From Escarpia spicata (taxonomy: Eukaryota > Annelida > Polychaeta > Sabellida > Siboglinidae): a DNA stretch of 64,000 bases. Position 1 is the stretch's first letter. Each line of letters opens with the position of its first letter. Positions 56,524-64,000 of the stretch are shown here, in pieces. The notes under the pieces were generated by a model. The model saw only the letters and a list, made by a program, of their open reading frames with translations. It searched no databases and had not been told where the DNA came from. The stretch covers positions 13,839,069 to 13,903,068 of the forward strand of contig OZ023213.1 of the NCBI GenBank assembly GCA_963995525.1, in the 5' to 3' direction. The position numbers and the translations under genes are program-made.

Positions 56524-57890
56524 TTTGGGTAAGATAAGATGAGATAAGATAAGATAGTGCTTTATTGTCTCAAGTATGGAGTTGATACATTTGTCTCGGG
56601 TGAGAACAGACATGACTGCATTACGTACATAAAACCATTCGATAAAAACAGCAAATAAATAATAAATAACACATGCATACGAAAGATTGATTCTAAAACG
56701 ACAAGTGACGCTATGGCAGCAGGCATCATGAATTACGTTATTTAATGGACAGTGGCACGAATGAGTATTAAACCTGCACCGATGAGTTCTATTACGTCTG
56801 CTAGATGGCAGGGTATCTTATACCATGTCGTGTATTATGCGTTATTCCCCGTGGTGTTTGCAGGAGTTTGTGCAGTGTGTGCTACTTTTGTTCGATTTGT
56901 GTAAAGAAAAGTTCACGAAAGTCCTTCAATATATATGCACGTGTCATCTACGTTTTTGTAGGAATCGCACGCTGTTTGTAGGTCGTTTATCATGAGGACA
57001 AAAAGTACGTGGCCTAGATTTGTGCCTTGTGGGACGCCTCCGTGGATATAGTTCCAGTTGGATACTGTGTTGCACATTTTCACTTATTGGGTCCTTTCGG
57101 TGAGATCACTAGTAATACATTTCATAAGTACATCAGGGAGACCAGAATGTTATGATTGATTAGATCGAATACTTTTTAGAAGTCAAAGAGTAGTATCCTA
57201 GCAAACTGCTTGGATGCATCCATCTGTGCATGTATCACACTGGTGCAAAATGTCAACGAGAGCGTGAGTAGTGGATGACTTCTTAATGGAGCCATATTGG
57301 TTTGGGTCGACTTTTTCATGCACAACGTCCCAGACCCATTTCACTATGAACTGTTTCATTACTTTGCAGAGTACAACAGTTAAAGAGATTGATCTCAGAC
57401 CCGTTTCAATTTGATCTGGTGGTTGCTTTTTCGGTAGGGGACAGGCGTACGCAGAACGCCAAATACATGGAACATGCCCCCCCCCCCCCCCCCCGAAGTG
57501 AGCTGTTGTAAACTGCAGCAACTGGGCTGTCAAGCAACGTGGAGAAATCTTTAAAGACCCAGCTTGGTAGAGAGTCTGGGCAAGATGCTTTATTCATATC
57601 AAGTTTGTGAAGATGACGTTCCACCTCATCAACCGTGATCATGTATTTGGTGGGCACCGATGGCACTTAAAAATGGGGGTATTCGTTGTCACCACTCAAT
57701 GCAGGTAAATGGGCACTCACTAACTTAAATAAATCGTTTATCCGTTGGCTGACTTCCTGGAGGTCAACATCACACACTTGATTGGAAAGGTGAAATTGTC
57801 GCGGTGACTTGTGAGGGCGAAGCGAGACCCACAACGTCTCCATATCATGTGTCTGTAATTCTGTCCACTCTTTAAAGCGGATGTCAAGTA
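56524..57890 (-). mobile_element. RTE/Ingi-like non-LTR element, 3' half with (TATCT)n tail
   Basis: On the minus strand the coding relic runs from about 57890. It includes CRFKEWTELQTHDMETLWVS, RHLHKLDMNKASCPDSLPSW, VPCIWRSAYACPLPK, HEKVDPNQYGSIKKSSTTHA and, after breaks, GGVPQGTNLGHVLFVLMIND followed by YKNVDDTCIYI (VDD catalytic motif region). The 3' end has AATAAAGCACTATCTTATCT, i.e. a polyadenylation signal followed by TATCT repeats at 56529-56550, the expected simple-repeat tail. The C15-16 run at 57478-57494 interrupts the frame. Confidence 0.82.
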
Positions 57891-58439
57891 TCCGGGTATA
57901 CGAATGGACTCATTTCATGTTTGTATTTAATATTACTGGCAGATGCCATTTTACCGTTGACACTAGACGGTTGGCAGAGGATGTCAGTCTTGTTGACACA
58001 ATCACACAAATAGGTCGGCGCATGCGTGCTCCTCCACGGCACCCCCGACGGGTGGGCCCGTGTAACTCCACACCAGCGTTGCAGGCAGCTCTCCAGGGGC
58101 CATTGTTCAAGCGAATTTGTCTGCTGGGGCGCAGACGATGCAGACATTCAGTTGTGAGGGAAGTCATGCTTGTCGCGAAATTTTTTCTAGCTGTTGTGGT
58201 CACGGCTGAACGCATCAGCATGGTGGAATGGCAAGTGCATACAAGAAATATAGTCTAAAATTACAGTAAAAAACGTAGATACTTGCCGAATCAAACAGTC
58301 CAGCAGGATCTTGATACCTTCATAAAACTATGTGTCAAATTCGAAAATTGTAAAAACAAGTTGATTTTATTAGAAATTCACACTGATCGGGGAGCCTTTA
58401 ACAGATGCAGCCAATAGTTGCAAACTAGTTCACACCAAT
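57891..58439. other. Unassigned, GC-richer segment
   Basis: 58010-58140 is noticeably GC-richer than its surroundings and open in several frames on both strands (up to 125 codons at 57881-58258), but no domain is recognisable. It may be more of the RTE-like element upstream of its reverse transcriptase. Confidence 0.4.
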
Positions 58440-58657
58440 TTCTTTTGAATGCATTCAGCCACGTTGCAATTAACGCGCAAACCATATTCGTACACAAACA
58501 TCCACCACAGTGTATAGCCAGGTACGCATGTAACTGAGTGAACTGAAGCAACATAGAGTGAACGAACTTGCCCAATGTTCGAAACGGCAGCAGAGGTTTC
58601 GACCCAGGTTTACTGAATTGAGATGTTGGTGCTCAAGCCACTACGCCACTGCGCTCC
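58440..58657 (-). mobile_element. tRNA-derived SINE copy 7, tail truncated
   Basis: The head at the right end (GCCACTACGCCACTGCGCTCC on the plus strand) is followed, on the minus strand, by the family body ACTTGCCCAATGTTCGAAAC, GAGTGAACTGAAGCAACATA and CATTCAGCCACGTTGCAATT. The tail is missing. Confidence 0.8.
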
Positions 58658-59460
58658 ATATGTACATACGAGAGTCTTCCACCAATTAGCAGTAGTCATT
58701 TAAACACGTGGAATAGCTTTTTGTAATTTTAAATAACCGTATCATGTTATGCGTTAGCTAACTGGTTACCCTACCCACAAAATATACCCCTTAGACGTGA
58801 ACGTTATCCAAATCGATGCATTATGTTAATGGATTGCATATACTGGGATATCAGCATAACATAATTCCACAACAAACTAAGACATACATCAGTGCAACAT
58901 GTGTATCGTTTACTTTGATACACCCTCGTGTGAACTGCAATGTTGTTGTTATTTACTGTTATTGCAGTTTCGAAGAATTAGATGGCACAATAAGTACATG
59001 TTTATCTAATTGCCGACGAAATTACATGCTGATAGCTATGTTAATGAAGGAACAGTTTACTTGAGTGTGACAACGTATGCGGTTGCCTCAACCAACACTG
59101 TCAAGGCAGTCTTCGTCATAGTTGCAGAATGAATACGCTATTAAATGCCATCATGTGCTAACAATTCCTATGACATGAAACGTAGTAGGTATATTCGTTA
59201 GTTGCAATCATGATAATACATGCTGACGCACAAACCATAAAAGGCAGTAATCTCTCATGCATTGTATTCGGTAAGCGCACCAGCCAAGACGTAATATCAT
59301 AGATATAACGTGTAAACAAAGTAAGCTATAACTAAAACCATCGTTGAAACTTAGGTTTTTTCCATACCGCATACTCAACAGTAAAGTTATGTAAACTGCT
59401 GCATAATTACCAAACCAATGTCTGAGTAAATACAAATCAAGAAGAAGGAGGGGAACTTCA
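58658..59460. other. Intergenic, no gene recognised
   Basis: AT-rich DNA upstream of CR1-like copy 2. Short frames only. Confidence 0.45.
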
Positions 59461-60025
59461 GGTGGTGAATTGGTTTGAATTTGGTGCAGCAAACATGCAA
59501 AAATATAAGGATATTTGATCAATATAAGTTATATTATTGAGTGTGTAGCATACATAACGTAATTATAGATATATATTAAGCAATATTTTTTGTTAAAAGT
59601 TAGCTAGAGGGAGTAATCTAGGATAGATTAAAAGAAGGCGATTTGTAAGCGATAATTGGGGACGTTAATGTAATCGGAACGTTGTTTACAAAATAGGTCA
59701 CTGGCGAAGTTAGCCTAACGTGAACGACAATAGAATAGCGTTATTTCAGATAATCGATGTAGTTAGATGAGTAATTAAAACCTGAAGTAACAATATTTTA
59801 AAGTGTATATTAGTACACAGGAAACAGTCTTTGTAAAGGCTACCTTGTATCTAAGCCTAACTTGAATACATTGTCATCGACATCGTAACTAGGTAAGGCA
59901 CGGTGTGTCACTGTGTGTTAACAAATATAACTAACTATAACCTAAACAATCTGGTGTAAATTGTAGACAGAAAAGTCTTTTCAAAGACTATATAAAAACT
60001 ATTTTGAACATAAATTAATTCTGAT

Positions 60026-60241
60026 ATGGCATCTTGCAAGCGGCAACTCAGGGCAAAACGACACTTAGTTTGCAAAGACTGCCAGAGCTGGGTGGATTTT
60101 GCGTTGTCTGGCTGTCCAAAATCATGGGCAGAGACAAAAGATGACGGATTCACCTTTCGGTGTATGGGGTGTTTGAGGGTGGAATGTCTGATGAAGGAGG
60201 TGTGTAAGTTAACGGATATACTGAAGGAGATGGAGTTGTGA
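60026..60241 (+). pseudogene. CR1-like ORF1 N-terminus, copy 2
   Basis: MASCKRQLRAKRHLVCKDCQ starts the frame, with the PHD-like cysteines intact (C-x2-C here, while copy 1 has Y). The frame ends early at TGA 60239-60241 (GGAGTTGTGA, where copy 1 has GGAGGTGAGA). Confidence 0.7.
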
Positions 60242-60734
60242 CTCAGCATAGAAATAGATGGAGCAGAGAGGGATGACGTGGAGACAGTTGAACATTCTAC
60301 AACACAGAAGGAGCTGAGTTGTGACACGGAGACTGAAGAAAGGAGACTGAGAGGAGGGAAGGTGACCGGTGTGAAAGAACAAGACATTGAGAAGACAGAG
60401 GGACGGAGGAAAAGTGTTCGGCAGAGGAAAAGAAAACGGGTCAGTGGGGATAGATCAACAGGTAGTCAGACTGTAAAGAACGAGGAGAGACGCGACAGCG
60501 ATACAGGTGGTGAAGAGGTAGATACCACAGAGGCAGATGGTAAGACTGAGACAGAAGACTGATGGAAGAAGTGTTCAGCAAAAAACAGAAAACATGACAG
60601 GCGTGAAGGTGACGGGGAGAAAGTGACTGTAGCGAAGGAGGTAGCCGGAGAAAAGGGATGGGAGAGGAGAGAAGAAAATGTGATGGGAGGAAATATGAAG
60701 GGGCGAAAGGAAGTGAGAGTAAATGTGCTAGAAG

Positions 60735-61493
60735 ATGACAGGAGGAAAGGGGACAAGAGAAAACGCGACAGGAAAGAAGGGAATGGAAGAGAATGTGACA
60801 GGAGAGAAGACGGCAAGAGGAAAAGACAACAACCAGACATATGCAAACCGGAGTAGCTACTCCGAGGCAGTGATTGAGGGGGCAAGGAGAAAAGAGAGAG
60901 TGTTTATGAGCGATTCAATTCTGAGAAAAACAGACAAGGACCAACAGTTTTTAGTTTTAGTACAAGATAGTTTCCTTTCTCAACATGTGCTAGAACCAAC
61001 CAGGGGAGAGAATGTGTTAGACTTAGTTTTGTCCTCACCGAATGAAATAGTTGACAATGTTAAATTGTGTGAGCCTCTGGGAAGTAGTGATCACAACCAG
61101 ATACATTTTACCATCAAAGTAAAATCAGAAATAAATAATAAAAAGCAGTTCAGGAGAAATTTCCACAAAGGAAGATATCAGGAAATGAGGAAATATTTAG
61201 CAAAGATAGACTGGAATAACACACTGAATAATAAGACACCAACAGAAAGCTGGAATATCTTAAAGAATGAAATAGAGTGCATCGTAGATAAATTTGTTCC
61301 CTTAAAAAAACAAGGGAAACGGACCAGAAAGAAATACTTATCGAAAGAAGCCATTAGAAAAATTAAGTATAAACAAATGATGTGGAAGTCATATAGACGT
61401 ACTGGAAATGACGAAGACTACGACATTTATAAAGAAGCACTAAACCAAGCTACAGCTGAAATTAGAAATCCAAAGAGAAGCTATGAACATTAA
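60735..61493 (+). pseudogene. Deletion-made ORF1-ORF2 fusion frame, copy 2
   Basis: 252 codons. Residues up to about 66 are the basic ORF1 tail and GDS block (RVFMSDSILRKTDK, with GDS changed to SDS). From there the frame continues directly as the second half of the ORF2 endonuclease (LVQDSFLSQHVLEPTRGENV, LGSSDHNQIHF) and the linker to about YIDIYK. The fusion is in frame by chance of the deletion and is unlikely to be functional. Confidence 0.75.
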
Positions 61494-61751
61494 ATAGCTT
61501 GTAATATAAAACATGACAGCAAGAGTTGTTATGCGTATGTTCGAAGCAAACAGAAAGTTCTGGATAAGGTCGGTCCTCTAGACGATAGTGCTGGAAATAT
61601 AATATCAGAAGGATTCTTAATGGCAGAAGACCTGAATGAGTATTTTAGTTCAGTGTTTACCAGAGAAGACACTAGTTGACTGCCAGTACCAGAGGTAAAG
61701 TTCAAGGGGGCAGAATCAGACTATTTAAGACAGTTAATTGTAACCCCAGAA

Positions 61752-62771
61752 ATGGTAGCTAAGAAAATTAGGGCTATGAACGATAATAAATCACCTGGAG
61801 TGGATAGTATTCCACCCAAACTACTATTGGAAATTGTAGAACAAATTAGCATACCGCTTGCAACAGTTTTCAACTTGTCATTAGAAGAGGGGGTGGTTCC
61901 TTTAGAATGGAAAGAAGCAAACATTATACCGTTATTTAAAAAAGGTTCGAGAAACAAGTCAAATAATTATAGATCAGTTAGTTTAACATCGGTGATTTGT
62001 AAATTATTAGAAAGACTAATTAAAGATCACATGGTGGATTTTCTTGTTAAACATAACTTGATAAACCCATCTCAACATGGGTTTCTAAAAGCGAGGTCAT
62101 GCTTAACAAATATGTTATGTTTTTTGGAAGCCATCACTAAGTGGGCAGATGAGGAATCACCAGTAGATATCATCTACTTAGATTTTCAAAAAGCTTTCGA
62201 TAAAGTGCCACATCAAAGATTACTGCTTAAACTAAAGGCCCGTGGCATAGGAAATGGTATAATTAACTGGATAGAAAAATGGCTGATTGACAGAAGACAA
62301 CGGGTAGTTGTTGATGGGGAGGCTTCAAACTGGAAATCAGTTTTGAGTGGGGTTCCACAGGGATCAGTACTGGGACCTATATTATTCTTAATATATATAA
62401 ACGATTTGGACGATGATATAGCTAGCAAGGTGTTGAAATTTGCAGATGATACAAAAGTGTTTAGAAGGATTAAAAGTGATGGAGATAGACAGCATTTACA
62501 AGATGATCTTGACAGGTTGATCAAATGGTCTGAAAAGTGGCAAATGTTGTTCAATTTTGGGAAATGTAAATGCTTTCACACAGGACATGGGAACGAATAT
62601 GTAGAATATACAATGGGGGGAACTGTACTAAGTACTACTCTAAAAGAAAAAGACTTAGAGCTGACAATTAGTGCTGACATGAAGGTTTCAGAGCATTGTG
62701 GAATTGCAGCTTCAAAAGGAAATCAAATCCTTGGATTGATTAAGCGAAATATAGCATATAAAGAAAAGTAA
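61752..62771 (+). CDS. CR1-like reverse transcriptase frame, copy 2
   Basis: 339 uninterrupted codons covering the catalytic domain: KSPGVDSIPPKLL, NYRSVSLTSVICKLLE, DIIYLDFQKAFDKVPHQ (motif A), LSGVPQGSVLGPILF, then LKFADDTKVFRR (FADD catalytic motif). The frame stops at TAA 62769, but the same protein continues as LIIPLYKTIVRPHLEYCIQA and, after a frame change, to TYLRR at 63235. Upstream stops at 61491 and 61677 separate it from the endonuclease. The element as a whole is therefore not autonomous. Confidence 0.85.
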   Translation: MVAKKIRAMNDNKSPGVDSIPPKLLLEIVEQISIPLATVFNLSLEEGVVPLEWKEANIIPLFKKGSRNKSNNYRSVSLTSVICKLLERLIKDHMVDFLVKHNLINPSQHGFLKARSCLTNMLCFLEAITKWADEESPVDIIYLDFQKAFDKVPHQRLLLKLKARGIGNGIINWIEKWLIDRRQRVVVDGEASNWKSVLSGVPQGSVLGPILFLIYINDLDDDIASKVLKFADDTKVFRRIKSDGDRQHLQDDLDRLIKWSEKWQMLFNFGKCKCFHTGHGNEYVEYTMGGTVLSTTLKEKDLELTISADMKVSEHCGIAASKGNQILGLIKRNIAYKEK

Positions 62772-63332
62772 CTAATAATACCGTTGTATAAAACAATAGT
62801 TAGGCCTCATTTAGAATATTGTATACAAGCGTGAAGGCCATACCGCAAGAAAGACATAGATATGCTAGAAAGATTACAGAGGAGAGCGACTAAAATGATA
62901 CAAAAACTGAGGGATCTTAGTTATGAAAAACGCCTAAAAAATGTGGTTTAACAACACTAGAGACCAGGAGATTGAGAGGAGATCAGATAGAAATTTTTAA
63001 AATATTGAATGGTTATGAAAATATTGATAGAAATATGTTTTTTTCAGTTAAGAAAGATAGAAAGGCTAGAGGACATGAAGTTACATTAGTGAAGGAGCAG
63101 TGTAGATTAGACGTAAGAAAGTTCTCAATTTCACAAAGGACTGTAAATGAATGGAACAGATTATCTGATGATTGTGTGGGTGCTAGTAGTGTGAATATGT
63201 TTAAAAATAAAATCGACACATACCTCAGAAGGTAGATAAAAGGGTTGGACTCTCGATAAGCCAAAGGGCTTCCTTGTCACCTGCCATCTAGAGTTAATTC
63301 TCTGGATGGCAAACTTGTTAAATCTTGTTAAA

Positions 63333-64000
63333 TTTCGGTCAGTTTATTTAGCGTGCTTGAGACGATGAATTACCATATTATATTGATGGGCTAGTGACGT
63401 TTATGGCAACTAGTCCCCTCATAGTCACATTTCGAGTCATACGTAAATTTGGGGGAGAATCCATTCATTTTAACCCAAAGCTGAGAGGCGGTTGCTCTAC
63501 AGACGTTTTTTCATGTCACATTTGTGCAATTACGCCAACAGCAGATCTATGCAAATGAGCACGTAGATGACAAAAGCGCATTCATTATTTGCACCAGCAA
63601 CAATGCCCGTCACCGGGATGCTTTGGTAGATGACACTCTTGACAGTGATATCGACCAAATGTACGAAAACACACGTCATCGTTATATAAATATCGCTCTC
63701 GCAGATACTCGTTGTTTGTTCAAAATGACTAAGGTTGTAGGGGTGTGAAATCCACGTCCATCGATAGATCCTAGTCGTGATAGAGTGGAATTGTCCAATA
63801 GTCCTCAATATTGCTATGTTATTGGTATGAGGTTAGACATAAGAATTATACTGTCACCGCCTACTCCATGTTGCCAAGTCTATGATATAGAGGCCGTTTT
63901 CCTGAAGTACTTGCCGCGCGTGTATATCCTGCGATTGTTAGATTACGATTTTCCTCATAATAGGTCAGTATTTTGCCATATATGTGGTATTTTGAAAATG
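63333..64000. other. Unassigned right end
   Basis: A 74-codon plus frame at 63524-63748 (ALVDDTLDSDIDQMYENTRH) and a later open stretch ending LPRVYILRLLDYDFPHN.. and CHICG near 63900-63990 look non-random in composition, but I recognise no family. They may be part of another decayed element continuing beyond the window. Confidence 0.35.

Larger units (their letters stand above)
59461..63332 (+). mobile_element. CR1-like retrotransposon copy 2, reverse transcriptase retained
   Basis: 5' end GGTGGTGAATTGGTTTG and 3' end CTTGTTAAATCTTGTTAAAT match copy 1 (39051-42425), with high identity throughout. An internal deletion at about 60935 fuses ORF1 to ORF2: the esterase part of ORF1 and the front of the endonuclease (copy 1 positions about 40521-41575) are missing. 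The reverse transcriptase is present. The 3' end is two copies of a TTGTTAAATC-like unit, as expected for CR1-type tails. Confidence 0.9.

Noticed and set aside
63524..64000. Possible fragment of a DNA polymerase or other large-element gene
   Set aside because: Some phrases look protein-like (DDTLDSDIDQMYENTRH, CHICG), but I cannot match them to a family with confidence and the window ends.

Overview
The window reads as animal nuclear DNA, most likely a marine invertebrate. A mollusc or other lophotrochozoan is my inference from the secreted chitin-binding-like genes, L2/CR1/RTE-type retrotransposon relics and a tRNA-derived SINE; nothing here fixes the species. Genes are split by GT-AG introns, coding density is very low, and microsatellites and decayed transposons fill most of the sequence. 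No rRNA, genuine tRNA, CRISPR array or bacterial-type operon was seen.

The real gene content is one small family. Gene A (+, coding 26254-33773) and gene B (-, coding 48075-45740) are tail-to-tail paralogues with near-identical architecture: a TATA box, a short 5' UTR exon, a UTR intron ending exactly 20 nt before the ATG, a 55-nt signal-peptide exon, then three exons that each encode one cysteine-rich module, with every coding intron in phase 1. Predicted products are 186 and 187 residues with 24 cysteines each after the signal peptide. Modules 1 and 2 look like chitin-binding (peritrophin-A/CBM_14-type) domains; the 11-cysteine C-terminal module I cannot assign to a family. A third copy, C (-, 56163-54981), is a pseudogene: no signal exon was found, and it has frameshifts, stops, a destroyed splice donor and lost cysteines. 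Its exons resemble gene A more than its neighbour B.

Layout: 1-8.1 kb is AT-rich sequence with a SINE, a 143-bp-offset duplication and a 100-bp-period tandem repeat. 8.1-10.0 kb is a broken type-B DNA polymerase gene of a Maverick/Polinton-like or virus-derived element. 10.2-12.2 kb holds an L2-like reverse transcriptase abutting an 815-bp TIR element. 13.9-25.2 kb is LINE relics, long microsatellites and a diverged inverted duplication (17.6-19.3 versus 22.4-25.0 kb). 25.8-33.8 kb is gene A, whose introns carry a 546-bp TIR element, a SINE and a 139-bp near-perfect palindrome. 36.0-37.7 kb is a tandem repeat with a period near 500 bp. 38.3-44.2 kb is an L2-like element split by a CR1-like element and by a SINE. 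45.7-48.7 kb is gene B. 49.6-54.0 kb is repeats. 55.0-56.2 kb is pseudogene C beside a 200-N gap. 56.5-57.9 kb is an RTE-like relic. 59.5-63.3 kb is a second CR1-like copy with a long uninterrupted reverse transcriptase frame.
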